In this document: in pieces, positions 22,901 through 30,518 of the stretch
Numbering within the stretch: the first letter of the stretch is position 1
How the letters are laid out: the number at the start of each line of letters is the position of its first letter
Origin: Candidatus Sumerlaeota bacterium
GTDB lineage: Bacteria; Sumerlaeota; Sumerlaeia; MWCT01
DNA length: 30,518 bases
Assembly (NCBI GenBank): GCA_026398545.1
Contig: JAPLSR010000053.1
Coordinates: 1 to 30,518 of the forward strand
Direction: 5' to 3'
Position numbers and translations under genes: made by a program
The notes under the pieces: generated by a model
Told to the model about the DNA's origin: nothing
Databases searched by the model: none
What the model saw: only the letters and a program-made list of their open reading frames with translations

Positions 22901-25426
22901 CAAATCGCTGAGGTGGAACAGGCGCTCGGATGTCCAGAGGTTGGGTCCGCCGTGGCCGATATAATTCAGTGTGAGAATTCCCTTGTTCATCATATCGATG
23001 AGATGTTCACGCGCCTTGATACTGGTCTTGCGCTTTCCGATGAACAGCAGGTCGAAGTATGAATAGTTTTGCTGGTAAATCCGGACAATGCGGGTTGTGG
23101 TGGGAAATACATTAGAGATGATGGACTCGGCAATCTGTGAGAACTCGCTTTCATCATCGGTGACAAAGGCATGGGTTGCCTCCCATCCGGCTGGGATGGA
23201 TGGGAGAATTCCCTCATAGGTCTGGGATTTTTTGATGAGGGTGGCGACCTCATCTGGAGTATAAGCCGGGAATCGCCCAAGGGCAAAATCGGGCAGGTCA
23301 TCATCGCCGCAGATAAGGGTGTATTCAGTGTCAGAATGGACATTCACGAAGGAGGTGCCGAGATTAAAGACAGGGACTTCATCCTGGAGCGCTCCGACAG
23401 GAATCTGGGCAGGGTCGCCTATATAATCACTCGTCTCTCCTACAAGCAACCCGTAACGCAGTCTGGGTCCCGGCGCATAATAATACCTGTACCGGAAAAA
23501 CCTCTTCAGGCTTGTAAAATCCTTTTCTCCAAAGCCAAAACAGTCATAAATATCGTCCACATCCACAAGCATGACATTGAATCCGCTCTTCTTTTTTAAC
23601 TCAACAAACGGCTGGAGGGCGTCAAGGAGGCGCTTATGAGTGATAATGATATAATCCCCCTCTCCCGCATCCGGCGTTAACAATTTTAAAGGCATTGCAG
23701 GGACGATGGCGCCCACAGACTCCGCCTTTGTCCACGAGCCAAGGATAAAGCGGCGTTCCCGGTCAAGATTGATTCGGGACAGGTAGTTGTAATCACTGGA
23801 AGAGGAGCGAGAAATAGGGATAACATCGCTGATTACCGGATTCAAGGCATCCGTCACGTCAAGGAGGTAATAACTTTGTCCCTCAGGCTGGGCAAATTTG
23901 AGGTCATAAAATCCGGGCGTCGTGGGCATTGGGAGCGAGAAGGAAAGGGGAGAGTAATTATTGGCGAGTCTGGAGGTGTAGTGAACATCAAAGCCGATGA
24001 AGTTGATAAAGGGAGACTGCCTTTCTTCCAAGCGCAATGGGACATAAAGGGTAAGTTCGTTCTCCCCGTCATTTAGATATTTTGCGGGTATTTTGCTTGT
24101 GAAGGTGTAATTCTGATATCCGTCCCATGAACAGGCGCCCACATATCTCTTGTTCCAGTAGATTTCGCAGTAACTCTTCAGTCTGGGATGCTGGCTGGTG
24201 AGGTGGACGTTCAGTGTGAAATTCTCGCCGCCGGGTTCGGGTGCGCTGCACTCCGTGTAATAGAAGCGGAACTCGCCGCGCTTGAGTTCATCCCAGAACC
24301 AATTGCCGTTCAGGAGGGGTGTGGGAAGTCTGTGGAAATAATTCTCTTTCGGGAAGAACCGGGCGGTCTGGCGCGCGCGGGTGAGCTCCCCCAATAACTC
24401 GCCCTTTTCGTTGAAATAGTTCCTCCGTGCCATGCGCAATGGGGTGGTTGTGGCTCCCTCCTTGTCAAACAGGAGCCAGTAAGTCTCGTATGGTTTGGGA
24501 TCGGAGAAGGGAGGTGCGTAGAAATAAAATTTACCCCCAACGGCAAAATATTTGGCTCCTGTTTTATCAACATAAAGCGGAACCTGCTGTTCCTTGTGGA
24601 AGAGGGAGAGGTGATTATATTCAAGCCTCTCCACCGGCACGCCCGCATTTTTCAAGTCATCACTGCTGACGCCGTATAACCCGCCGTGATAGACAAACAA
24701 TTTCACCGCCGGACCGGAGGTCAGTTTGTCATTCACGCAGTCTGCGAATGCCCTGTATGGGGCGAATTCCCGGTTGTCGGGCAAGGCATTCAGGTGGTAG
24801 GCAGTCATACATTCCGGATTCACGGTAATGCCCTTCAGGACATTTTCCGCAAGGGGGTCGCTTACGCGCCGCAGCTTCAGCGACGGAGCGTCGTGTGCCA
24901 TAATTTCCTTATCATTTATGGGAGGGGCGCCAGTGAACCGGATATGCAGCTTCAACTCAAGAAGGCGGATATTCCTTTCAGCCATTGTGGGGATGGGATT
25001 GACTGTCAGGATTTCAAGAGATGCCAGTCTCCACGAGCGGAAGATTCCATAAGTCTCATATATGACCAGATCTCCCGCCTCCGGCAGTTTGTAGGATTTC
25101 AGTTCTCCCCATTTCGCCTCTTCTATTTTGAAATTCTTCTCATAAAAACCGAACAGGGCGGATTCCACCGCAATTGTGGCGTTTGTGTTTTCGGGGATGA
25201 TTATGATGATTTTCTTTTTCTGCTTCAGGTTGTCAGGAATCGTGTGGTCGGGGGTGTTATTATTTGTTACAAGGATGTGCATCTCTTCGGCAGTATAGGA
25301 GAGGATTCTTGCCTGGATATTTTTCTGATAGGTTGTTTCCTCAGGAGTGGTGGGAAGTTCTGCCGCCAGATGCACTTTGAGAAATAAAAGTGTCAGGATA
25401 AAAAGCAACCACCCATATTTCTTCAT
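19985..25426 (-). CDS. Giant C25 (gingipain-family) cysteine peptidase with CARDB domains, exported
   Basis: Taking the ATG at 25426 (GAGGGGG upstream), the 1813-residue product opens with a Sec-type signal peptide (MKKYG, hydrophobic core, then AAELP). The C25 domain spans about 590-955, with the catalytic pair H825 (NYIGHGG) and C859 (TASTCDT), 34 residues apart, as in gingipains and PorU. It is preceded by a long beta-rich region (about 20-580) and followed by two CARDB-like beta-sandwich domains (about 1290-1410 and 1410-1525) and a beta-rich end. I see no T9SS C-terminal sorting domain, so it may be PorU-like or differently secreted. The gene lies between the dehydrogenase and the TPR/Gld genes. 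The role could be surface protein processing or polymer degradation. Confidence 0.88.
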   Translation of the reverse strand: MKKYGWLLFILTLLFLKVHLAAELPTTPEETTYQKNIQARILSYTAEEMHILVTNNNTPDHTIPDNLKQKKKIIIIIPENTNATIAVESALFGFYEKNFKIEEAKWGELKSYKLPEAGDLVIYETYGIFRSWRLASLEILTVNPIPTMAERNIRLLELKLHIRFTGAPPINDKEIMAHDAPSLKLRRVSDPLAENVLKGITVNPECMTAYHLNALPDNREFAPYRAFADCVNDKLTSGPAVKLFVYHGGLYGVSSDDLKNAGVPVERLEYNHLSLFHKEQQVPLYVDKTGAKYFAVGGKFYFYAPPFSDPKPYETYWLLFDKEGATTTPLRMARRNYFNEKGELLGELTRARQTARFFPKENYFHRLPTPLLNGNWFWDELKRGEFRFYYTECSAPEPGGENFTLNVHLTSQHPRLKSYCEIYWNKRYVGACSWDGYQNYTFTSKIPAKYLNDGENELTLYVPLRLEERQSPFINFIGFDVHYTSRLANNYSPLSFSLPMPTTPGFYDLKFAQPEGQSYYLLDVTDALNPVISDVIPISRSSSSDYNYLSRINLDRERRFILGSWTKAESVGAIVPAMPLKLLTPDAGEGDYIIITHKRLLDALQPFVELKKKSGFNVMLVDVDDIYDCFGFGEKDFTSLKRFFRYRYYYAPGPRLRYGLLVGETSDYIGDPAQIPVGALQDEVPVFNLGTSFVNVHSDTEYTLICGDDDLPDFALGRFPAYTPDEVATLIKKSQTYEGILPSIPAGWEATHAFVTDDESEFSQIAESIISNVFPTTTRIVRIYQQNYSYFDLLFIGKRKTSIKAREHLIDMMNKGILTLNYIGHGGPNLWTSERLFHLSDLEQVVNGDRLFFVTASTCDTSWLDYPTPPVNRSMGEKMVLHDKGGAIGVYGPTTGASPTDHKILIQMFYQGVLERGLHNFGEAIIYSKIAYRFEQNNKHLLDQFILLGDPALSFPHVDTGTKVTVHPIFINRRQGGKISVEGATKSQPFWGLTDVFIHSPGFEELPTDIKTHAFDGAFSMEYDIPPNAPAGKYNLCTYSLNPFLGLSEVGGAFFYVDDPKFELSLDIESQQPGKIYENEKVKVIPSVHNLSPFPLDNIQVQLRQKNITSPIFEKTITVPPMQRERFDFAWLAEAGVHTLFLEAVIPEEADSAKALATAGKEPLRVEKYVPVLSKTTLNRGEVNPDAIKTKPETLTDGVKPEFIVPVYNIGKMPYYRLRLYLLAGGSQIGTPKIINFLKSGQSIEVKYPSDAVFPMGNIPLDIRLEAFNQKSKNYDGVMHTTRLFNVGKGMDLVVLPDSVTFESDHFLTGETIFINAIVKNTGGQTAKNFMVQAFFEKPWRENAIIKSFFYSEGEKIDILRPGEEKKARLRWDPLGKTGKFGIYVVANSTRSIVERNYDNNTASGVVEILPHTNLALLMESVNLSRNILRKGDETDVKFTVKNDSDKPAGTFDVMFEEWGINLRPENCCDNIRIAGLAPGVSVDLATKWKYRPGHNKFRIEVNPNYLLQESNPNDNQAEYTFDIIEYSKNLAPAGEDTRAFQDTFMQGIGTEIEVNPLREIHPTNFENAKTIRFDIDKKYVVAGAPTQRDELPEDRDNEWALRHIWLASSPFENAPPISFSFPLPETLKTTMCDVYIDVQTLKDFKNYPASKVRLKVENEKTFKTYDFSTEERPYATQRYYIGRYDLVDRFLDVSIDDVTERYWTIVNHFEIVPIVSTYTSVAVEVAKDDRGKEFSLKFEEQTPGKSWIEHFYRFGTIKKEGTMTWGEWKAFDPKTALTLGTIQTPWLQWRTDLYGWYQDKPVLSDAVIKFKQ
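24857..24895. repeat. 39-bp repeat copy A, inside the C25 gene
   Basis: It matches 25509-25547 at 33 of 39 positions. On the minus strand it encodes HDAPSLKLRRVSDP, in frame with the C25 protein near residue 180-190. Either an element inserted in frame, or the similarity is partly chance. Confidence 0.5.
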
Positions 25427-25508
25427 GCGTTTTTTCCCCCTCAAAAGAAGCAAGGAATGAGACCCGATATCTTGAAACTGCGTTGCACGCCTGTTTTGCG
25501 GCGGGTCA

Positions 25509-25547
25509 GTCGCTTACGCTCCATAGCTTCAGCTACGGAGCGACGAG
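25509..25547. repeat. 39-bp repeat copy B, hairpin overlapping the dehydrogenase stop codon
   Basis: CGCTCCATAGC (25517-25527) and GCTACGGAGCG (25532-25542) pair at 10 of 11 positions around TTCA. The dehydrogenase stop TAG (25535-25533) lies in one arm. No T-run follows, so it is not a standard terminator. The palindrome looks like a REP-type dispersed element that supplies the last codons of the gene. Confidence 0.55.
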
Positions 25548-26600
25548 GCTTGCAACCATATCCCCCACCTCGGTTGTGGAATATCCCATCTTTCCCGCGG
25601 CAAGGCTTTTCAATTTTTCTCCCGTGACCCGCATGACAGCCTTTTCAATGGCGTCCGCGGCATCCTTTTCGCCTAAGTAATCCATCATCATCTGCCCCGC
25701 ACAGATAGCCGCAAGGGGATTGATGACATTTTTGCCCGTATATTTGGGCGCGGAGCCGCCAATAGGCTCAAACATGGAAACACCCTCAGGATTCAGATTT
25801 CCGCCCGCGGCAATCCCCATGCCGCCCTGGATAATTGCCCCGAGGTCTGTGATGATATCCCCGAACATGTTGTCTGTCACGATGACATCGAACCACTCCG
25901 GGTTTTTGACCATCCACATGCAGGTGGCGTCCACATGAGCATACTCGCGTTTAATGTCGGGATAATCCATCGCCCCGATTTCATGGAAGGCACGCTCCCA
26001 GAGGTCAAAGGCATACGTGAGGACATTGGTTTTCCCGCACAGGGTGAGGGTCTTTTTCCTGTTGCGGTTGCGGGTGAGTTCAAAGGCGAACCTGAGACAA
26101 CGCTCCACGCCTTTTCGCGTGTTGATGGAGGTCTGGATGGCGACCTCATCCGGTGTGCCCTTTTTCAGGATGCCGCCGCTTCCGGTGTAAAGTCCCTCCG
26201 TATTTTCACGCACCACAACGAAGTCAATCTCCTCAGGTCCTTTGTCCTTGAGCGGCGTCCAGACACCCGGATAGAGTTTCACAGGGCGCAGATTGATATA
26301 TTGGTCAAGTGAGAAACGGAGGGCGAGGAGGATGCCCTTTTCCAGGATGCCGGGTTTCACATCGGGGTGACCGATTGCGCCAAGATAAATGGCGTCAAAT
26401 TTTTTCAGCTCGTCTATGGCGCCAGCCGGGAGGGTTTCGCCGGTGCGCTTGTAATGCCCTCCGCCGAAGTCATAGCTTGTCAGGTCAAGTGTGAAGCCAA
26501 ATCTGGCACTGGCAGACTTAAGGACCTTTAAGCCTTCACTGATGACCTCAGGTCCTGTCCCATCGCCCGGAATAACGGCAATCCTGTATGTTTTTCCCAT
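25533..26600 (-). CDS. NAD-type isocitrate/isopropylmalate dehydrogenase family protein
   Basis: Decarboxylating dehydrogenase of the beta-hydroxyacid family; 355 residues from the ATG at 26600 (GGAGG upstream). Visible motifs: IPGDGTGPEV at the start, substrate arginines in ALRFSLDQYINLRP, VVVRENTEGLYTG, and the metal/cofactor segment VTDNMFGDIITDLGA followed by GSAPKYTGKNVINPLA. Many genomes label this subfamily 3-isopropylmalate dehydrogenase. The RENTEGLY motif, however, is shared with isocitrate, homoisocitrate and tartrate enzymes, while classical LeuB has a Gly-Gly-Tyr type motif. No leuA, leuC or leuD lies nearby, so the substrate is open. It ends inside a palindromic repeat. Confidence 0.88.
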   Translation of the reverse strand: MGKTYRIAVIPGDGTGPEVISEGLKVLKSASARFGFTLDLTSYDFGGGHYKRTGETLPAGAIDELKKFDAIYLGAIGHPDVKPGILEKGILLALRFSLDQYINLRPVKLYPGVWTPLKDKGPEEIDFVVVRENTEGLYTGSGGILKKGTPDEVAIQTSINTRKGVERCLRFAFELTRNRNRKKTLTLCGKTNVLTYAFDLWERAFHEIGAMDYPDIKREYAHVDATCMWMVKNPEWFDVIVTDNMFGDIITDLGAIIQGGMGIAAGGNLNPEGVSMFEPIGGSAPKYTGKNVINPLAAICAGQMMMDYLGEKDAADAIEKAVMRVTGEKLKSLAAGKMGYSTTEVGDMVASLVAP

Positions 26601-26620
26601 AAAATTCCTCCGCAAAGCGA

Positions 26621-26650
26621 ATCATATTTAAAAAAGAACAGTGTCCACAA
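26621..26650 (-). promoter_or_regulatory. Candidate promoters of the dehydrogenase gene
   Basis: On the minus strand TTGTGG (26650-26645), 18 bases, TATGAT (26626-26621) lies just upstream of the gene. A second pair, TTGACT (26690-26685) with CATAAG (26668-26663) at 16 bases, lies further up. Either or both could work. Confidence 0.4.
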
Positions 26651-26728
26651 AACTTTAGTCTGCTTATGGAATCCGACGATGTAAAGTCAACCATTTTTAT
26701 AAGATAGCGCAGGGGGTGAAAGAGATTT

Positions 26729-26816
26729 AACCACTAAGTCACTAAGACACAAAGAAATATCCATCTCAATTGTATTCACATTGTGTCCGCCAGAGGCGGA
26801 TAGTGTCTTCGTGGTT
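26729..26816. repeat. Dispersed 'CCACTAAG-type' palindromic element after the glycosyltransferase gene
   Basis: AACCAC (26729-26734) and GTGGTT (26811-26816) form one end helix. AAGACAC (26744-26750) with GTGTCTT (26803-26809) form the next. Inside is TCCGCCAGAGGCGGA (26786-26800). The right arm ends one base before the glycosyltransferase stop codon. The element type, with its CACTAAG...CTTCGTGG ends, recurs widely in environmental bacterial genomes. Confidence 0.7.
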
Positions 26817-29243
26817 TTATTTTTCGTTAATATTTCCGCCTGAGGCGGATTGTTGAAGGCTCTGAAGGGTTGCATGAAGGTGTCTGGCGATAATGCGCCA
26901 GTCGGAATGCTCCTCCACATGGCGGCGCCCGCTCAGCCCCAACCGCATCATGCGGTCTATATCGCCCAGAAGACTCATGATGGCGGATGGGAATTCATCC
27001 ACATCGCAGAGCACCATCAGTTTGTCATCACCCTTCGCCATGCCGCGGGCGCCCAGTGGTGTGGATATAACGGGCAGTCCTGCCGCGAGAAAGTCAAACA
27101 TCTTGAGACTTGTCCCCGCGCCCGTAACCATGGGATTGACTGCGAAGTCCGCTGTTTTGAAAAGTATATTGCGCACCGGCTCCTCCACCTCAAAAAAGAG
27201 CTTCACATTGGAGGTTCGCCCGGAGAGGTTTTTCAAAACCCAGCACACGCTTCCCACGATAAAGAACAGGACATACGGCGTCCTTGGGGCTATTCGTTCA
27301 ATGAGAAGGTGTCCAGCCTCAACATTCGGCGGATGGGCGCTTCCCACAAAGATGGCGATGGGGCTTGATGGAAGATTGAGATATGCCCGCCATTCCTCCT
27401 TTTCCTCCTTCAACGGTGGGGCGACCCTCGCCGTGTCCGTCCCGTTGGGGATGGTGGTGCATTTGCCCCTGACGCCAAAGGTGCGCTCAAAGGCCTCCCC
27501 CTCTTCATCGGAGACGGTTAGAATGGCAGTGCTTTCAAGAACTGCCCTGCGCTCTATACCGCGGACAAAACCGAGAAGGATTTTCCCTGAAACCCCTCTC
27601 AGCGTCTCGCCCTTCAATACAGTTTCATAATTGAGCGCCTCATAAATGCGGATTTTATCCTTAAATGGCTTGAGCAGGCGCCACTGGTAAGGATGGACGC
27701 AGATGAGGATGTCCCCGAAGGCGGCAGACTGCGCCACCTCCCGCCGCATAAGGCGATTCCTGTGGGCAAAGAAGATTCCGAGGATGTCGTCCACCGTGAA
27801 CCTGAATAAACGCCCCATGAGACTTTCACACACGCGCTGATAGAATCCCTTGGGAATGGCGTATTGGATGAAATTTTCACTCAGGGATTTCTCCTCAATC
27901 TCATCAGTCTCCTTCTGAAGGCAGAGATAGGTCACAGGCAGGTTTTTTGAGAGTTCGCCATATAGGCTTGAGATGCGGTATTGTCCGCCATGGCGAGGTG
28001 AGTCAATTGCAAAATCATTTATCACAGTGATGCGCGGCTTGCCAAGACCCTCTATCGTTTCGTGCATCCGCCGGACAAGATGACTCCACTGATAATACTC
28101 CTCCACGAACCTCCGCCCATTGTATGATAGTTGCGCCCTCATGTCAGGACGCTCCAGCACCTCCCGGACTGATGCCTCAAAATCATCCGCCTCGGTCACA
28201 ATGGCATCCCTGAAATTCGCAAGGGCAATCCCCCGGACGCCGGTGGGGGTGGCGACTATGGGCAGTCCCGCCGCAAGGTAATCAAACATCTTCAGATTGG
28301 TTCCGGAGCCGCTGAACATCGGATTCAGGGCAACATCCACTCCGTGGATGAGCAGTTGCTTCTCCTCCTCGTCAACCCGCCCGAGGAAACGGATGTTTGG
28401 TTCCTCCCGCCCCTCAAAATGCTTGCAGACATCCCCCGCAATGAGGAATAGCGCTCCGGGGAACCTCGGGGCAATTCCTTTCATTATGAACTCAACCGCC
28501 TCTTTATTCGGAGGATGTGCGCTTCCGAAAAAGAGGAGGGCAGGGCTCTCACTCAGGGAGAGTTTTTCCCTCGCCAGTCGGCGCTCTTCCGGTGTGGCGG
28601 GACGAACCTGCCCTGTATCCACACCGTTGGGAATCACAATGATTTTCATGGGACTCACATCATACAGGCTGGTCAGACGCCTGCGGTCTTCCTCAGAGGT
28701 GGCAAAGATGAGGTCAGCCTCGCGGCATAACCGCCCCTCCGCCCTTTTCACAAGCCAGCAGAGCATCCGCCCGAGAGCCCCTCTCAGCATCTGGCGGTGA
28801 AGGTCATATTCCACATTGTGGGCATCATAGAGCAAGAGTTGCCCCTTGCGTTTGTGCATGAGGGGGGCAAGGAATGGATGTTCATGTATTACAATATTCG
28901 CCCCATCGAGAAGCTCCTCCACCTTTGCCCTGAGGGGTGTGTGTCTGCGTGAGGCAAGCATGACAACCACGGCGGAACACTCGGGAAATCCGCCTATGGC
29001 TGAAAGGAAGCGGTGAAGATTCAGATGAACCTTTCCCTTGGGGATGCGGTATTCAACCATATTGGGGAAATGATGCACCACCTCCGGCTCCACAAAAAGG
29101 TGGGTCGGATTCACCATGGTGACATCATAATATTCGCGCAGATGGCGGTATATATGATAATAGCGGAGCTCGCCGCCGCTTTTCGGGGGGGTGAATGCGG
29201 GAAAGAAATTCAGCGCAAGGACCTTTTTACGGTTCTGAGTCAT
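26817..29243 (-). CDS. Tandem two-domain glycosyltransferase (GT4-type, internally duplicated)
   Basis: Two GT-B family 4-like glycosyltransferase units are fused in one 808-residue chain. Unit 1 covers about 1-400 and unit 2 about 402-800. Each repeats the same landmarks: an N-terminal SGGELRYYH or RHGGQYRIS segment, VIPNGVDTGQV or TIPNGTDTARV, FFGSAHPPNKEAV or FVGSAHPPNVEAG, and NLKMFDYLAAGLPIVATPTG or SLKMFDFLAAGLPVISTPLG. I start at the ATG at 29243. An in-frame extension to 29375 exists, but it is translated from a repeat element and lacks the family start. The C-terminal residues SASGGNINEK come from a palindromic repeat. It probably transfers two sugars in surface glycan synthesis (inference). 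Confidence 0.9.
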   Translation of the reverse strand: MTQNRKKVLALNFFPAFTPPKSGGELRYYHIYRHLREYYDVTMVNPTHLFVEPEVVHHFPNMVEYRIPKGKVHLNLHRFLSAIGGFPECSAVVVMLASRRHTPLRAKVEELLDGANIVIHEHPFLAPLMHKRKGQLLLYDAHNVEYDLHRQMLRGALGRMLCWLVKRAEGRLCREADLIFATSEEDRRRLTSLYDVSPMKIIVIPNGVDTGQVRPATPEERRLAREKLSLSESPALLFFGSAHPPNKEAVEFIMKGIAPRFPGALFLIAGDVCKHFEGREEPNIRFLGRVDEEEKQLLIHGVDVALNPMFSGSGTNLKMFDYLAAGLPIVATPTGVRGIALANFRDAIVTEADDFEASVREVLERPDMRAQLSYNGRRFVEEYYQWSHLVRRMHETIEGLGKPRITVINDFAIDSPRHGGQYRISSLYGELSKNLPVTYLCLQKETDEIEEKSLSENFIQYAIPKGFYQRVCESLMGRLFRFTVDDILGIFFAHRNRLMRREVAQSAAFGDILICVHPYQWRLLKPFKDKIRIYEALNYETVLKGETLRGVSGKILLGFVRGIERRAVLESTAILTVSDEEGEAFERTFGVRGKCTTIPNGTDTARVAPPLKEEKEEWRAYLNLPSSPIAIFVGSAHPPNVEAGHLLIERIAPRTPYVLFFIVGSVCWVLKNLSGRTSNVKLFFEVEEPVRNILFKTADFAVNPMVTGAGTSLKMFDFLAAGLPVISTPLGARGMAKGDDKLMVLCDVDEFPSAIMSLLGDIDRMMRLGLSGRRHVEEHSDWRIIARHLHATLQSLQQSASGGNINEK
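26835..26849. repeat. TCCGCCTGAGGCGGA palindrome within the glycosyltransferase 3' end
   Basis: A perfect copy of the short palindrome also seen at 16895-16909, with variants at 26786-26800 and 29318-29332. Here it encodes the SASGG near the protein C-terminus. Confidence 0.6.
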
Positions 29244-29306
29244 TAATCTTTCTCTTTGCGTCCTGGCGGTTAAAAAGCCCTTAGAGACCCTAAAAAAAGA
29301 AAATAT

Positions 29307-29427
<121 letters not shown>

Positions 29428-29468
29428 TATTATTATAGGTTTTCTTATTATGGGAATCGTCCCTGTCT

Positions 29469-30509
29469 TTATTTTATTCCCCTGACCGCATAATCCTGAA
29501 AGCCGAACAGGAGATTATTGAGTTTGTGAAAGTTATCATCAATAATCTTCCATTTTTTGGTCACGCTTAAGTGCCGCCAGTCCTCCACGGGCGAGCGCCA
29601 GAAGACCTGCGTCTCCCTGAACCCTACATACTGGAACAAAAATTCCGTGAGGGAGAAGGGGAGTGGCCTGTGATGGGTGTAATCAATATAAAACCAGCGG
29701 AGGGCGTAAAAGGATTCAGGATTGACCGTTTCCACAACAAATATCCCTCCCGGCTGGAGTTTTCTGCGTCCCATGTCTAAGAGGTCAAATATCTCACTGG
29801 TAGAGAGGTGTTCAATTACCTGGAGGGCAATAATACCGCGCAGATGATTATCCGGCAGTGAGTTCAGGAGTTCAAGACCGTCGGTGTGATAAACGTCAAG
29901 GTTATTATCTTTACAGTATTCCACCATAGAGAGATTGGAATCCACACCCTGGCAGGGGATGTCATTCTCCTTCAGGAGTTTGAGTAGTTCTCCCCGTCCA
30001 CACCCGAAATCAAGGTAGGCGCCGCCCGTCTCGCCGAGGGCGGTGTTATGCTCGGATATCATATTCAGGTAGAAATCCTGACGCTCTCGGATGGACTCTT
30101 CCGAGCCACGGAACTGCTCTTCAAGGTGTAAATAGGTCTCATCATTGATGTTATCTTCCTGTTGCAGGAGCCTGAATATGTTCCGGGCTGTTAAGAGGCT
30201 GGCAAGTTTATTGATTTTGTCGTCCAGCAGGTCAGCCAGTCTGGAGGCGTGGTCTTTTGCCTCCTGGGTTTTGAAATCAAGTGTGCCGAATCCGGGCAAT
30301 GTCTTTAAAAGGCCCTCTTTCTCATCATCTATTCGCTTATGGAGCATCTGCTGGAGATGTCCGATGCGGTCGCTTGTCAAGTCATTATTCTTGTCAATTG
30401 TTGAGACGAGATATAGTTTGATGGTCTCGATTACCTCATAGATGGTATTCCTTTCATCATCAATGCGTTTATTAATTGCCGCCTTTTCTTCCTCCGTCAT
30501 GCCGCTCAT
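29469..30509 (-). CDS. SAM-dependent methyltransferase with an N-terminal coiled coil, possibly running off the window
   Basis: 346 residues from the ATG at 30509. The first 110 or so are charged and helical (KRIDDERNTIYEVIETIK, HLQQMLHKRIDDEKEG), probably coiled coil. A class I methyltransferase domain follows with YLDFGCGRGELL (about 163-174), GVDSN, then IIALQVIEHL and LQPGGIFVVETVNP. The type is common in O-antigen and capsule loci. The frame stays open upstream of the ATG to the window edge (codons for K, Q, T), and no ribosome binding site precedes the ATG, so the true N-terminus may lie outside. The substrate is unknown. Confidence 0.85.
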   Translation of the reverse strand: MSGMTEEEKAAINKRIDDERNTIYEVIETIKLYLVSTIDKNNDLTSDRIGHLQQMLHKRIDDEKEGLLKTLPGFGTLDFKTQEAKDHASRLADLLDDKINKLASLLTARNIFRLLQQEDNINDETYLHLEEQFRGSEESIRERQDFYLNMISEHNTALGETGGAYLDFGCGRGELLKLLKENDIPCQGVDSNLSMVEYCKDNNLDVYHTDGLELLNSLPDNHLRGIIALQVIEHLSTSEIFDLLDMGRRKLQPGGIFVVETVNPESFYALRWFYIDYTHHRPLPFSLTEFLFQYVGFRETQVFWRSPVEDWRHLSVTKKWKIIDDNFHKLNNLLFGFQDYAVRGIK

Positions 30510-30518
30510 GGTTTGCTT

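Overview
The window is a dense bacterial chromosome segment with almost no phage or insertion-sequence content. It suggests an uncultivated Gram-negative-type lineage of a candidate phylum rather than a well-studied one. The clues are a giant C25 (gingipain-family) surface protein, a GldA/GldF/GldG/DUF4340 export cassette outside an obvious Bacteroidetes setting, a DUF6754 membrane cluster, and dispersed palindromic repeats of the 'CACCACAGAGACACAGAG' and 'CCGCCTGAGGCGG' type known from environmental genomes. I cannot assign the phylum from sequence alone.

Layout. (1) 49-7166, minus strand: a polytopic membrane protein that seems cut short, an AddB-like 4Fe-4S helicase/nuclease subunit, then pnp and rpsO in the classical order rpsO-pnp with structured leaders. 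(2) 7541-10697, plus strand: an A/T-rich four-gene membrane cluster around a DUF6754 protein. It has no known function and is the best candidate for an undescribed system. (3) 10759-12965, plus strand: an RlmI-type rRNA methyltransferase and a PfkB sugar kinase, both G/C-richer. (4) 13019-13688, minus: a HepT/MntA (HEPN/MNT) toxin-antitoxin pair whose leader can fold into an H-type pseudoknot over the antitoxin ribosome binding site. (5) 13851-26600, minus: dehydrogenase of the isocitrate/isopropylmalate family, 1813-residue C25 peptidase with CARDB domains, TPR protein, ABC ATPase (GldA-like), ABC permease (GldF-like), GldG-like auxiliary protein and DUF4340 protein, closed by a strong intrinsic terminator. 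(6) 26817-30509, minus: a tandem two-domain glycosyltransferase and a coiled-coil methyltransferase, probably the edge of a polysaccharide locus.

Working together: GldA, GldF, GldG and DUF4340 form one ABC-2 type machine. The adjacent TPR protein and gingipain-like protein are plausible partners or clients (inference). Pnp and S15 are the usual RNA decay and ribosome pair. The glycosyltransferase and methyltransferase probably modify a surface glycan. The repeat elements are concentrated at gene ends: three of them overlap or abut stop codons, and one lies just upstream of the glycosyltransferase start.
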